Assembly: GCA_934120635.1 (NCBI GenBank)
Contig: CAKOUR010000010.1
Span: forward strand, 4,829 to 68,828
Reading direction: 5' to 3'
Length of the DNA: 64,000 nucleotides
Origin: an uncultured Bacilli bacterium
Lineage (GTDB): Bacteria; Bacillota_I; Bacilli_A; RF39; UBA660
Shown: piece after piece, positions 18,452 to 27,876 of the stretch
How the letters are laid out: every line of letters begins with the position of its first letter
Position numbering within the stretch: the first letter of the stretch is position 1
The notes under the pieces: model-generated
The model's input: only the letters and a program-made list of their open reading frames with translations
Told to the model about the DNA's origin: nothing
Database searches by the model: none
Position numbers and translations under genes: made by a program

Positions 18452-19264
18452 TCATTTATTAATACTCTCTAAATAATAAGTAGAATCCCCTTTAATATAT
18501 TTATATTCATAAATAGGAAATTTCTTTTGATATTTTAATAAAACATTAGAAACTACTTCAGAATTATGAATAAAATTTAAATCAATTTTATCTTTATTCA
18601 ACGAATAAATCTTATTTTTCATTAAATAGTCATCATAAAAATCAACTGTTTTATCAGTAATATCAATAAAAGCAACCCTTTCATAAATAATAATATTATC
18701 CCCACTTAATACTCCATTTACAAAATAAGTATCAATAACCTTATTATAATTCGTAAAAACATCATTAGACGAAATACACAAATTATCATTATCTAAATAA
18801 AAACTAGTTGCATACTTATCATTTGTATCAATATGAAAATTATCAATACTACCATAATATTTTTTATATAAATCCTTAAATTCATCTAAAGAATAAAAAT
18901 AACAATCCCTATTTTCATCATATTTACCATTTTTATAATTAATTAAATCAAGTAAAACATAGTCCTTATAAATATCAGGAAAGTCTTTAAACGTTATATT
19001 ATCTTTATAATATAATCCATAAGTATCACCAATATCCTTAGAAACATCACTACCAACAATAGAAAACTTACTACCATCTTCTACTTGATATCTATTATAT
19101 AAAAATTTAATTGTATCATTATTAGACTGATAATTACGACTAGTTTTATTCAAATCTAACAAATTATCTTCATTTCCCTTAAAACAAATAAAAATTATAC
19201 CAATTAAAGCAACAATACAAATACCAATTAAAGAAATAATCATAAACTGTTTTTTCTTTTTCAT
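18452..19264 (-). CDS. Membrane-anchored exported protein, unknown
   Basis: A 270-residue protein with an N-terminal anchor (MIISLIGICIVALIGIIFIC after a basic tip) and an Asn/Asp/Tyr-rich outer domain without recognisable motif. GTAGGAGGAG precedes the ATG. It is the last gene of a three-gene operon with the two paralogous surface proteins upstream, 9 bp from the second, so it probably works with them at the surface. Confidence 0.75.
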   Translation of the reverse strand: MKKKKQFMIISLIGICIVALIGIIFICFKGNEDNLLDLNKTSRNYQSNNDTIKFLYNRYQVEDGSKFSIVGSDVSKDIGDTYGLYYKDNITFKDFPDIYKDYVLLDLINYKNGKYDENRDCYFYSLDEFKDLYKKYYGSIDNFHIDTNDKYATSFYLDNDNLCISSNDVFTNYNKVIDTYFVNGVLSGDNIIIYERVAFIDITDKTVDFYDDYLMKNKIYSLNKDKIDLNFIHNSEVVSNVLLKYQKKFPIYEYKYIKGDSTYYLESINK

Positions 19265-19273
19265 AAACTCCTC

Positions 19274-21220
19274 CTACGACTGAATAGTTAAATTATCTAT
19301 ATACCCAATATCATAATTTTTATCACCACTACCATCCTTAGTATAAGATAATTTCAAAGTATATGTAACACCCTCAAATAATTCAATCCTCGATATTGTT
19401 CCTATATTATTTCCACTAATTCCATCTACTAAAACAACAGTCTTATCCATAGTTTCTAAAGTAATAGTTAATTTATCATAATCTGCTTCTGAAGAAACCC
19501 CATAATCAAAAGATAAATATGATTTAACTGTAGGAGTAAATTTAATACTAGACATACTAGAAGAACCTTTTATAGTTTTATTATTACTTTGAAACTGTCC
19601 ATTAGAAACTATCCAAGAATAATCATCATTACCAAAAACAGATAAATTATTATCATAAATACTATCAGAAAAATCTTCATTAACCATAAATTCAACATTA
19701 GAAGTAACTTCAGCTACAGCAATTGTACTACTAATATTTCCAGCTTTATCTTTAAAAAAAGCATAAACTTTCTTACTTCCAACACCATCAGTAAATTTCC
19801 AAGTATAATTAGTATTGTAATTAATCCAATTAGTACAATCACCAGCTTCATTAGAAAAACACATCTTCTCAGCACCAATACTAGAAATATTAAGAACCCT
19901 AGAAAAACTTTTCCCATTTCCTACAGTAACACGATTGTTAATAGGTGCCTTAGTATCCAAAATAATTTCTTGATTCATAGAAGCAACAATATTTCCAACT
20001 TTATCTTTATAATAAACATAAACTACCTTTTCACCATCAGACATAGTAGACCAATCCATTACATAATTATTAGAAAAATCAACATAATTATTACAACTAA
20101 TACTATTAACACTTATACACATTTGACTAACATTAGATAAACCAATTAAATCTAATTTAACCTTAGAGGATTCTTTTTTATTAACATAACTAGCACCATT
20201 ATTAATTTTAAAAGTATTATTTCCTATAATAAAAGGATCTTTATACGTTCCCGATCCTCCCACTACAACAACAGAAGGATGAAATCTAAGAACAGGCCTA
20301 ACTCCACTTACAGAAGTTGAAATACTTTTTTTAATAGCATGTTCAGAAGAAATCCAATTAAAAGTATAATTTTTAGAATTATCTACAGATGTAGAAAACC
20401 AATAGTTACCCCCATTATCAATTAAATTATAAGATTTACCACAAGACTTTTTACGATAATTATTCAAACTTGAACAATCATCTAAAGTATTTTTAATTCC
20501 ATACCAAGAAGTAATTTCTTGATAATCATTATCATTAATATTCCAAGTATTAGAACTATCACATACCCCATTATAAGAATAATTTTTATTACAATACTTC
20601 AAAGCAATCTTATTTAAATTATCAATATGCTTAGAATTATTATTTATTTCATTCAAATTACAAACATCACTAATTTTACCATTAGAATTTGTACACATAC
20701 ACTCAGGAGAACCAGCACTAACTAAAAAAGTACTACCATCTTTTTGATAAGCAATTCTCCAACCACTAACAGAAAACTTATAAATTGAATTATAACAAAA
20801 ACCCATATCCTTATCATTAACATAATTAGCATTTTCTCCTTCACAACTCTTACCAGAACATCCATTATTACCAACATATTTAACATAAGAACCAACCGGC
20901 ATCTTATTTAACTTAGGATTAGATTCAAAATTTAAATAGCAAGCAACTCCACTACTCTTAGCATTATTATTTACTGTCAGCTCATAAGTATCTTGATTCC
21001 AACCAATAATAGTATTATTATCTTTACAATCATAAGATGATAAGTAATATCTACCACTTGTTGGAAGTCTATCACTAACTTGCCCATCTATACTAATCCT
21101 CAAATTATTACCATTATATTTTATCTCTTTAGTAGAAAAAGAAGAATTTAATTTATTATAATTACAAACTAAACAAACTATAATAATAAATCCAAAAATT
21201 CTCAAAAAAACTTTTTTCAT
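19274..21220 (-). CDS. Exported Cys-rich paralogous-domain protein with Ig-like repeats
   Basis: A 648-residue surface protein with an N-terminal signal (FLRIFGFIIIVCLVC). Residues about 40-340 share a domain with the next gene upstream: PVGSYVKYVGNNGCSGKSC, NANYVNDKDMGFC, GWRIAYQKDGSTFLVSAGSP, HIDNLNKIALKYCN and a closing GVRPVLRF...GGSGTYKDPF. Then two Ig-like repeats with the same Cys pattern (SQMCISVNSISCNNYVDF and EKMCFSNEAGDCTNWINY), and a C-terminal jelly-roll-like domain ending in YDIGYIDNLTIQS. No sortase signal is present. Function unknown; the paired cysteines suggest disulphides outside the cell. Confidence 0.85.
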   Translation of the reverse strand: MKKVFLRIFGFIIIVCLVCNYNKLNSSFSTKEIKYNGNNLRISIDGQVSDRLPTSGRYYLSSYDCKDNNTIIGWNQDTYELTVNNNAKSSGVACYLNFESNPKLNKMPVGSYVKYVGNNGCSGKSCEGENANYVNDKDMGFCYNSIYKFSVSGWRIAYQKDGSTFLVSAGSPECMCTNSNGKISDVCNLNEINNNSKHIDNLNKIALKYCNKNYSYNGVCDSSNTWNINDNDYQEITSWYGIKNTLDDCSSLNNYRKKSCGKSYNLIDNGGNYWFSTSVDNSKNYTFNWISSEHAIKKSISTSVSGVRPVLRFHPSVVVVGGSGTYKDPFIIGNNTFKINNGASYVNKKESSKVKLDLIGLSNVSQMCISVNSISCNNYVDFSNNYVMDWSTMSDGEKVVYVYYKDKVGNIVASMNQEIILDTKAPINNRVTVGNGKSFSRVLNISSIGAEKMCFSNEAGDCTNWINYNTNYTWKFTDGVGSKKVYAFFKDKAGNISSTIAVAEVTSNVEFMVNEDFSDSIYDNNLSVFGNDDYSWIVSNGQFQSNNKTIKGSSSMSSIKFTPTVKSYLSFDYGVSSEADYDKLTITLETMDKTVVLVDGISGNNIGTISRIELFEGVTYTLKLSYTKDGSGDKNYDIGYIDNLTIQS

Positions 21221-21261
21221 AAATAAAATTCACCTCTTCCTAACAAAATATATAATTATTT

Positions 21262-22728
21262 CTACTTGATTACATAAGGATCATTATATGTACCAGAACC
21301 CTTAACAACTATAACAGAAGATCTAAGCTTTATAATAGGACGAACACCATATAAATTTTCTGACGTATTATAATCAACTATTCTTCGATTAGAATTCCAA
21401 AAAAATGCTCCAGATAAAGAAGAACGATAAAAAGAAAACCAATACAAACCATTATTATTAATAAGAGAATAACTATCATAAAAACCACTAGTTTTAGAAA
21501 CAGCTACATCTATACTATCACCCGTTATATTTTTAAAATCATTTTCATTTATATTCCAACTACTACCATTATTACAAACATGATTATATGCATAAACAGA
21601 ATTACAATACTTCAAAGATATTTTATTTAAATTATCAACATGTCTAGACTCATTAACTATAGTTTCAAAATTTTCACAATTAGTACCAGAAGTACCATTT
21701 GAATTTGTACATACACATTCAGGAGAACCAGCACTAACTAAATAAGCACTACCATCTTTAATATAAGCAACTCTCCAACCATTTGAAGTAAAACCTTGAT
21801 TATCACTTCCACAATAACCCATATCATCATCACTTACATAATTAGCATTTTGTCCATCACATGATTTTCCCAAACATCCATTATTTCCCTTATACTTAAC
21901 GTAACTTCCAGGTTCAACTGTATTTAACAACCTATTACTAGTAACACTACTAAATATTAAACTACAACTATCACCTATTCTACTTCCCTTTTCATAAGTA
22001 ATAATTTTATTATATCCATCCCAACTTAAAGTACTTCCTTTCAAACAAGAAGAAGTCATAGAATAATATCCATCAATCGGAATAGTTTTACTCTTTTTTC
22101 CATCAATAGTAATAGACGAAATCTGAATATCAGCATCGCTGTAATCATTTACTTTATCATTTATCTTTAATCTAGACATAACCTCCGTTTTAATCTTAGC
22201 ACTAAAATTTAAATTCATTAAACTAGATTGATCTTTACCATTATCTAAAATATAAACACGAACCTCAAAATTATTATCTATATCATTATCAATTTTAACA
22301 GTTTTAAGAAGTTTTTCTTTATTATTACTTGATGCTAACTGCTCTCCAGTAACAACTGAAACCATATTTCCTTGATAATAAAGTTCTACCTTAAAATCAC
22401 TTATTTTAAGTAACTCATCAATAATAATATCAGTTAAAGAAACATTTAATAATATTTCATTATCTTCATGATTGTTCTTTGCTCTAACAATAAATTGATA
22501 CTTATCAGAATAGTTATCAATATCAGCACTAGAAATAGGAACTGCAATAGTATCATTAATAAAATCTCCCTTAATAAAACTAATATTTACATCTCTATTA
22601 CTAGTAACAGTATCAAAAGTTGTCGCACCAGTACTAAAAGAATACCAAGCATAACTAGTAGCAAGCATTAAGCTAAACATAACACCTATAACAATTATTA
22701 TTACAAATAATAATTTCTTATATCTCAC
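21262..22728 (-). CDS. SipW-type-signal exported protein with the Cys-rich paralogous domain
   Basis: A 488-residue protein. The N-terminus (LLFVIIIVIGVMFSLMLATSYAWYSFSTGATTF) is, in its second half, of the SipW/TasA signal type. The middle is a beta-rich pilin/CalY-like domain; the last 230 residues repeat the domain of the next gene (PGSYVKYKGNNGCLGKSC, NANYVSDDDMGYC, GWRVAYIKDGSAYLVSAGSP, HVDNLNKISLKYCN, GVRPIIKLRSS). The start is GTG at 22728 with GAGGTGATGG upstream. It is first in the operon and has its own promoter. Confidence 0.85.
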   Translation of the reverse strand: MRYKKLLFVIIIVIGVMFSLMLATSYAWYSFSTGATTFDTVTSNRDVNISFIKGDFINDTIAVPISSADIDNYSDKYQFIVRAKNNHEDNEILLNVSLTDIIIDELLKISDFKVELYYQGNMVSVVTGEQLASSNNKEKLLKTVKIDNDIDNNFEVRVYILDNGKDQSSLMNLNFSAKIKTEVMSRLKINDKVNDYSDADIQISSITIDGKKSKTIPIDGYYSMTSSCLKGSTLSWDGYNKIITYEKGSRIGDSCSLIFSSVTSNRLLNTVEPGSYVKYKGNNGCLGKSCDGQNANYVSDDDMGYCGSDNQGFTSNGWRVAYIKDGSAYLVSAGSPECVCTNSNGTSGTNCENFETIVNESRHVDNLNKISLKYCNSVYAYNHVCNNGSSWNINENDFKNITGDSIDVAVSKTSGFYDSYSLINNNGLYWFSFYRSSLSGAFFWNSNRRIVDYNTSENLYGVRPIIKLRSSVIVVKGSGTYNDPYVIK

Positions 22729-22764
22729 TAGCCATCACCTCATATCTTATATTCCTATACTAAA

Positions 22765-22793
22765 ATTCTATCATAATACAAAAAAATATTCAA
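22765..22793 (-). promoter_or_regulatory. Sigma-A promoter of the paralogous surface-protein operon
   Basis: Minus strand: TTGAAT (22788-22793), 17-bp spacer ending in an extended TGA, TAGAAT (22765-22770). It lies 37 bp before the GTG start. Confidence 0.65.
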
Positions 22794-22851
22794 CCTTTTA
22801 CAGTCAAATATTTTCTTACTTATCTATCAATAATTTATAAGTTGTAAACTA

Positions 22852-23739
22852 CTATTTATGATTATTTTTTCTAACATCATCTAATAAATTCTCATTAAAT
22901 TTTTTATTTCTTATCATTTCTATTTCTTCCTTATATGGAGGATATTCTTTATCAATATAAGGTGTTTCTAATATCTTAGGAATACCATCTAACCTAGAAT
23001 GATAAATAACATTCATTAAGTTATCAAAACCAATCTCTCCAAAGCCAATATTCTCATGCCTATCTTTATGGCTTCCTCTTATATTCTTACTATCATTTAC
23101 ATGAATAACTTTTAAATAATCAAGACCAATAACTTGATCAAACTCTTCCAACACATGATCAAAATTATTTAAATCATACCCCGCATCATGAATATGGCAA
23201 GTATCTAAACATACACCTATTCTATCTTTATATTTAATATGATCAATAATAAATTTCAATTCTTCAAAATTCCTACCAACCTCTGTACCCTTACCCGCCA
23301 TTGTCTCTAAACAAATCGTTACTTTATATTGATTTCCAAGTATAATATTAAGCCCTTTAATAATGTTACTAATCGCATGATTTCTCTCTAAACCAACACT
23401 AGAACCAGGATGTAAAACTAATTTAGTCATCCCCAATTCTTCACATCTTTCCATCTCATTTTTTAAAAAACTAACACTAAAATCAAATTTTTCATCATTA
23501 CATAAATTAACAATATAAGGAGCATGCACTATAATATTTTCTAATTTCATTCCATTTTCTTTCATTAACTGATAAGCCTGATAAGTAAGTCCATCATGAA
23601 TAATACCTCTTCTAGTATTTTGAGGAGCTCCTGTATAAAACATAAAAGTATTTTCTCCATACTTTAAAGCTTCTTTAACACTACCAAGCAACTGTGTATC
23701 ACTCTTATAAGATACATGACTACCAATAATTAATTCCAT
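22852..23739 (-). CDS. nfo: Deoxyribonuclease IV (apurinic endonuclease)
   Basis: A 295-residue AP-endonuclease-2 family TIM barrel for base-excision repair. It begins GSHVSYKS and carries the zinc-ligand segments VLHPGSSVG, ICLETMAGKG, VCLDTCHIHDAGYD, VIHVNDSKN, SHKDRHENIGFGEIG and ILETPY. The ATG at 23739 follows GGAGG at the right distance; an upstream TTG at 23754 is not needed. It stands alone. Confidence 0.95.
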   Translation of the reverse strand: MELIIGSHVSYKSDTQLLGSVKEALKYGENTFMFYTGAPQNTRRGIIHDGLTYQAYQLMKENGMKLENIIVHAPYIVNLCNDEKFDFSVSFLKNEMERCEELGMTKLVLHPGSSVGLERNHAISNIIKGLNIILGNQYKVTICLETMAGKGTEVGRNFEELKFIIDHIKYKDRIGVCLDTCHIHDAGYDLNNFDHVLEEFDQVIGLDYLKVIHVNDSKNIRGSHKDRHENIGFGEIGFDNLMNVIYHSRLDGIPKILETPYIDKEYPPYKEEIEMIRNKKFNENLLDDVRKNNHK

Positions 23740-23793
23740 ATCTAATTCCTCCAAACTTATTTATATTATAAGTGATATTTTTTATTTTTAAAA

Positions 23794-23835
23794 GAAAAAA
23801 ATACTTAAACAGATATTTCTATCCATTAAAGTATT
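23794..23835 (-). terminator. Terminator of the pilin-like gene, TACTTA type
   Basis: Arms AATACTT (23800-23806) and AAGTATT (23829-23835) flank a loop; the minus product ends in about six T. Confidence 0.6.
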
Positions 23836-23872
23836 AGCAAAAGAAAAAGATTTATTAAATAAATAACAAATC

Positions 23873-24499
23873 TTAATCTCCAATTTGTTCTCCAGTTTTA
23901 GAAGCCCTACTATAAGCAAAATTTGCATTAGCATCTCCATTTTTAGCTACATAATACTTACCTTGATTATTAGCTGATAAAAAGATTTCATAAGCCCCTA
24001 AACGATTATTATATCTAACAGCAGAACAATTTGCTCTAGTAGCTGATCCCTTAGTTGGCACCACGGATTTTTTAGCATCAGTAGATATAATAATATCTCC
24101 ACTAGTACCATCTGCAGCACCATTTAGAGACAAAGCTTTTAAAACACTAATTGTAGAACCTGCATTTTTGATTGTTAAAGCATCATTTAAACAAATCCAA
24201 TTACCACCACCATTAGTCACTACTTGTTTATAGAACTCTGAATCAGTTCCAATATGCATAGTAGAAGTATCAGTAATCAATGCATCTTCTGAAGTCCAAG
24301 TGTTTAATGTATTCGCCGCATTTTGAGCAGCTGAAAGTAAAGAACTAACTCTTGATTGATTAATAGAATTAAGAACACTTGTAGCACTTATTCCCATAAC
24401 AATAGCAAGGATTACAATAACAGCAAGTAATTCAATTAAAGTAAATCCTTTATTATCTAATTTCTTTCTATTCTTTCTTATCATTTTTAATATTTTCAT
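23873..24499 (-). CDS. Type IV pilin-like (class III signal) protein
   Basis: A 208-residue prepilin-like protein: a basic leader, then the prepilin-peptidase site KGFTLIELLAVIVILAIVMG with cleavage after Gly and Glu at +5. The body is Ala/Ser/Asn-rich with two cysteines (NWICLNDAL and RANCSAVRY) that could form the pilin disulphide loop. The ATG at 24499 follows AAGGAGG; an upstream in-frame ATG lies inside the terminator region. No assembly ATPase, platform protein or peptidase is in the window, so it is an orphan here. It could be a competence-type or adhesive pseudopilin. Confidence 0.85.
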   Translation of the reverse strand: MKILKMIRKNRKKLDNKGFTLIELLAVIVILAIVMGISATSVLNSINQSRVSSLLSAAQNAANTLNTWTSEDALITDTSTMHIGTDSEFYKQVVTNGGGNWICLNDALTIKNAGSTISVLKALSLNGAADGTSGDIIISTDAKKSVVPTKGSATRANCSAVRYNNRLGAYEIFLSANNQGKYYVAKNGDANANFAYSRASKTGEQIGD

Positions 24500-24534
24500 T
24501 TTCTTATCCTCCTTATTGTTAACTAAATTATAAT

Positions 24535-24566
24535 AAAAAAACAATTGATAGTCAATTGCTTTTTTT
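24535..24566 (-). terminator. Terminator of the ylbD-rsmD operon
   Basis: A perfect 7-bp stem (CAATTGA/TCAATTG) with a 3-nt loop has A-run and T-run on either side. It lies directly after the rsmD stop and separates it from the pilin-like gene. Confidence 0.85.
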
Positions 24567-25110
24567 AATTTTTTTGGTAAATTGATATAAATTTATCACC
24601 ATACTTCTTCTTTTTTAATAAAGTATATCCTTCTACTTTACTAGCGTATTCATAATTATATTCTAAAATAATTATCCCTTTATCAGATAATAAATGATTA
24701 TCTCTAACATTCTCTAATATTTCTAATAAAATATGTTCTTTATAAGGAGGATCAACAAAAATAATATCAAAAATATATCCCTTATCTTTAAATATCTCTA
24801 AAGCCTTACAATAGTCCATTTCTATAGAAGTACTTTTATCCTCTATCTTAAATTCTTTTATATTCTCACGAATCACTTTTATACATTTATGATTATTATC
24901 CACAAAAAAACATCTCTTAGCCCCATTACTAATCGCTTCAATCCCTAAATTACCACTACCTGCAAATAAATCTAGAACACAAGCATCTTGAATATAATTT
25001 TGAATACTCCCAAATAAACTCATCTTTACTCTATCCATAGTAGGCCTAGTACCTTCTATATCATATCCCTTTATCTTTCTTCCCTTTAAATTACCACTAA
25101 TTACTCTCAC
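24565..25110 (-). CDS. rsmD: 16S rRNA guanine-N2-966 methyltransferase
   Basis: A 181-residue SAM-dependent methyltransferase. Motif I is VLDLFAGSGNLGIEA and the catalytic motif IV is IIFVDPPY; the N-terminus RVISGNLKGRKI and TRPTMDRVKMSLF are family-typical. It starts at GTG 25110, overlapping the ylbF stop as GTGA. In Bacillus its counterpart ylbH also follows ylbD-ylbE-ylbF. Confidence 0.95.
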   Translation of the reverse strand: MRVISGNLKGRKIKGYDIEGTRPTMDRVKMSLFGSIQNYIQDACVLDLFAGSGNLGIEAISNGAKRCFFVDNNHKCIKVIRENIKEFKIEDKSTSIEMDYCKALEIFKDKGYIFDIIFVDPPYKEHILLEILENVRDNHLLSDKGIIILEYNYEYASKVEGYTLLKKKKYGDKFISIYQKN

Positions 25111-25406
25111 CTAACACATCTTCTCCCACTATTCGTAAATTTTTTAAAATAACTATTAATTTCCATTACCAAAAACATCAATTTATCATAATATTTCATA
25201 TATCCCCTATATTCAGGATATTCATATAATTTCTTCTTTATCTCTAATTGTTCATATTCTATAGAAGTATTATTTCCTACTTTTAATAACTCTTGTATTT
25301 CTTTATTTTCTAAAACTTGTCTTTTATACTTCCCTAATTCTTTTATCATTTCACTTTCATCCATAGCATCAATTAATTCAAAAGTCTTCTCCATTATTTT
25401 ATGCAT
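25107..25406 (-). CDS. ylbF: YlbF-family regulator
   Basis: A 99-residue helical protein of the YlbF/YmcA family (ALDAMDESEMIKELGKY-like N-terminus, then a helical hairpin). In Bacillus subtilis YlbF acts with YmcA and YaaT as a complex that adjusts RNase Y cleavage and is needed for sporulation, competence and biofilm formation. The product ends GRRCVR; that cysteine may be the family's metal-cluster ligand. Position between ylbE and rsmD supports the assignment. Confidence 0.8.
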   Translation of the reverse strand: MHKIMEKTFELIDAMDESEMIKELGKYKRQVLENKEIQELLKVGNNTSIEYEQLEIKKKLYEYPEYRGYMKYYDKLMFLVMEINSYFKKFTNSGRRCVR

Positions 25407-25442
25407 AATTCTCTCTCCTTTAATAAAAAAATTATACTCTAA

Positions 25443-25664
25443 TTATTTTAAAACATCAAGAAAACTCTGTATCATACTAATATTATCAATAGTTCGATTA
25501 ATCTTATCACTTGTAGTTAACTTGTAACCTATCTTCATTTCTTCTACAAAAGAAGGAAAACTATCTGGATTACGATTTAATATTTTATACCAATCAGAAT
25601 GCTCTCTTAAATATCTTTTTAGATTAATATCATGCTGAATTCTATTATAAATATCATAAGTCAT
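25443..25664 (-). CDS. ylbE: YlbE-like protein
   Basis: A 73-residue protein whose N-terminus (YNRIQHDINLKRYLREHSDW followed by YKILNRNP) matches the YlbE pattern of unknown function. Its start overlaps the ylbD stop as TAATG. Identification leans on position in the ylbD-ylbE-ylbF-rsmD block as well as sequence. Confidence 0.75.
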   Translation of the reverse strand: MTYDIYNRIQHDINLKRYLREHSDWYKILNRNPDSFPSFVEEMKIGYKLTTSDKINRTIDNISMIQSFLDVLK

Positions 25665-26032
25665 TAATCTTCAAACCTCTTATATAATGGTCTTGGATTA
25701 TATTCTTTCTTACTAGATCCTGCCTCCTTAGAAGCAAATAATTCTCCAAATAATCCCAAAGTTTTTTGTAATGAACTAATTCCTTCTTGTACTTTATTGA
25801 CATCAACATTTTTAGCCATTTTCACTAACTCTTCTAAATATCCACCCCTACTATCACTTTTTACAGTACTCTTATTCTCCTCATTAAGTAACTTCCCCCA
25901 AGCATCTTCATCTTCTCCATATAAATCATACATCTCATAAAAATCTTGCCAACTTTTTTTACCATCTCTTACATACTGAATTAAAAATGGATTTTCTTTT
26001 ACAAAAGCCTTAAATTCTTCTTTTTTATCCAT
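25664..26032 (-). CDS. ylbD: YlbD-like spore coat protein
   Basis: A 122-residue protein with the YlbD N-terminal pattern: EEFKAFVKENPFLIQYVRDG, then SWQDFYEMYDLYGEDEDAW. YlbD is listed as a coat protein in Bacillus. The ATG at 26032 has AGAGGTG at a good distance, better than a GTG at 26041. It heads the ylbD-ylbE-ylbF-rsmD operon. Confidence 0.8.
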   Translation of the reverse strand: MDKKEEFKAFVKENPFLIQYVRDGKKSWQDFYEMYDLYGEDEDAWGKLLNEENKSTVKSDSRGGYLEELVKMAKNVDVNKVQEGISSLQKTLGLFGELFASKEAGSSKKEYNPRPLYKRFED

Positions 26033-26063
26033 TTTTATCACCTCTTAGTACTATTATATGCCT

Positions 26064-26101
26064 AAAAAAAGAGATAAGTTCTAAATCATAAAAACTTATC
26101 T
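26064..26101 (-). terminator. Terminator of rluB
   Basis: A perfect 8-bp stem (AGATAAGT/ACTTATCT, 26072-26079 and 26094-26101) is followed on the minus strand by C and seven T, 66 bp past the rluB stop. Confidence 0.8.
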
Positions 26102-26166
26102 TAATTCAACCATACCATCACGCAATCAAAAACCAACATTTTATATCTAATCACACTTTTGTAATC

Positions 26167-26886
26167 TTACTTTTTAATCATACTATAAACAACATGAACT
26201 TCTTTTGCTGTAAGTCTACGATATTCAGAGGCTTTTAATCCACTTAAATCAAAAATACCAAATCTTTCTCTTTTTAATTTGATTACTTTTTTACCAACTG
26301 CTTCTATCATTTTCTTAACCTGATGATTTCTTCCCTCATGAATAACTAATTCTACAATACAAGTATTCTTTTTCTTATCAATACTTCTTACCTTAACATG
26401 ACATTTAGCGGTTTTCCTACCATCTATCATAATACCACTTTTTAGCATCTTTACGTCATAGCCACTTAATATTCCCTCAACCTTAGCAATATAAACTTTA
26501 TCAATCTCATTGGCTGGATGCATAAGACCATTCGCAAATACACCATCATTAGTAAGAAGAAGAACCCCTGTTGTATCATAATCAAGCCTTCCAACAGGAT
26601 AAATTCTAGCTGTGGTATTAATCAAATCCACAACTGTCTTTCTTCCCTTATCATCATTTGTCGTCGTTACAACACCTCTAGGTTTATACAATAAATAATA
26701 CTCATAATTATGATCTTTCTTTATCGATAATCCATCAACCTCAATCTCATCATCATGACTAACTTTCGTTCCAAGTTCACGAATAACACTACCATTAACG
26801 AAAACTTTTCCTTCTAATATTAACTCTTCAGCCTTTCTTCTAGAACAATATCCAGAATTAGCAATCACTTTCTGTAATCTTTCCAT
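26167..26886 (-). CDS. rluB: RNA pseudouridine synthase, RluB/RsuA family
   Basis: A 239-residue enzyme with an N-terminal S4 domain (ERLQKVIANSGYCSRRKAEE) and the catalytic motif PVGRLDYDTTGVLLLTNDG, whose Asp forms the covalent intermediate. NHQVKKM near the C-terminus is also typical. It modifies a uridine in rRNA, most likely 23S. The ATG at 26886 follows GAGGG; a GTG at 26898 is too close to it. Confidence 0.92.
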   Translation of the reverse strand: MERLQKVIANSGYCSRRKAEELILEGKVFVNGSVIRELGTKVSHDDEIEVDGLSIKKDHNYEYYLLYKPRGVVTTTNDDKGRKTVVDLINTTARIYPVGRLDYDTTGVLLLTNDGVFANGLMHPANEIDKVYIAKVEGILSGYDVKMLKSGIMIDGRKTAKCHVKVRSIDKKKNTCIVELVIHEGRNHQVKKMIEAVGKKVIKLKRERFGIFDLSGLKASEYRRLTAKEVHVVYSMIKK

Positions 26887-26969
26887 ACTATCCCTCACTT
26901 ACCAAACTATCATACCATCTTTTGAATTTTTTGAAAATAAAATTACACTTTTTTTAAAGATAAAGCAAA

Positions 26970-27854
26970 TCATATCACTCTAAACTGATTAAAATCAGGA
27001 ATAAAACTTTCCTTACAACTTTCTCCTTCTTGAATAAAAGCTTTTCTTATCCCCAAATCATAAGCATAATTAATCAACTCATCATACTCATCTTCACGAA
27101 CTACTCTATTAAGTTCTTCATATTTACATTCCCTAACAGGAGTATACTGATTCATAATACTAAAAATAATCTTATCTTGGTATTTTAAATATAAGTATTT
27201 TATTACCCTCTTACTATCATCTAAATGACCAGGAAGAAGCAAATGCCTAACAATAACACCCCTTTTCATTATCCCATCATCATCAATAACAATATCTCCC
27301 ACTTGTCGAACCATCTCTTCAAGTGCCTTATCAGCAATCTCAAAATAATCCTTACAATGAGAAAACTTCCATGATAACTCATTAGAATAATATTTAAAAT
27401 CAGGTAAATAAATATCCACATACCCCTCTAACTTTTTGATTGTCTCTAGCTTCTCATATCCACTACTATTATAAACAACAGGTATCTTTAATCCCTTCTC
27501 CTTAGCAAGATCTAATCCCTTTATAATCTTATCTACCCAAATCGTAGGCGTAACCAAATTAATATTTAATGCTCCATTCTTTTCTAAATCAAGACAAATA
27601 TCACAAAATTCCTCTACCGTAACAACTCTTCCCTTATGATATTCACTAATTTCATAATTCTGACAAAATAAACATCTTAAATTACAATACGAAAAAAAGA
27701 TTGTCCCACTACCAACTTCCCCACTAATCACAGGTTCTTCCCACTTATGCAGCGAATACCTTGCAATCACCATCTCACCAGGTGCCATGCAAAAACCAAT
27801 CTCACCACAATCTCTATCTACATTACAACACCTAGGGCATAAATTACATTTCAT
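26970..27854 (-). CDS. PflX-like radical SAM protein
   Basis: A 294-residue protein with a Cys-rich N-terminus (KCNLCPRCCNVDRDCGEIGFC) and the radical SAM Cx3Cx2C in SYCNLRCLFCQNYEIS. It belongs to the pyruvate-formate-lyase-activase-homologue group (PflX, COG1313); the true substrate of that group is not settled. The ATG at 27854 follows AGGAAGTGAT and begins exactly at the Cys motif; an upstream ATG at 27896 would add an unrelated hydrophobic extension. No PFL gene is nearby. Confidence 0.85.
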   Translation of the reverse strand: MKCNLCPRCCNVDRDCGEIGFCMAPGEMVIARYSLHKWEEPVISGEVGSGTIFFSYCNLRCLFCQNYEISEYHKGRVVTVEEFCDICLDLEKNGALNINLVTPTIWVDKIIKGLDLAKEKGLKIPVVYNSSGYEKLETIKKLEGYVDIYLPDFKYYSNELSWKFSHCKDYFEIADKALEEMVRQVGDIVIDDDGIMKRGVIVRHLLLPGHLDDSKRVIKYLYLKYQDKIIFSIMNQYTPVRECKYEELNRVVREDEYDELINYAYDLGIRKAFIQEGESCKESFIPDFNQFRVI

Positions 27855-27876
27855 TATATCACTTCCTAAAAATACT

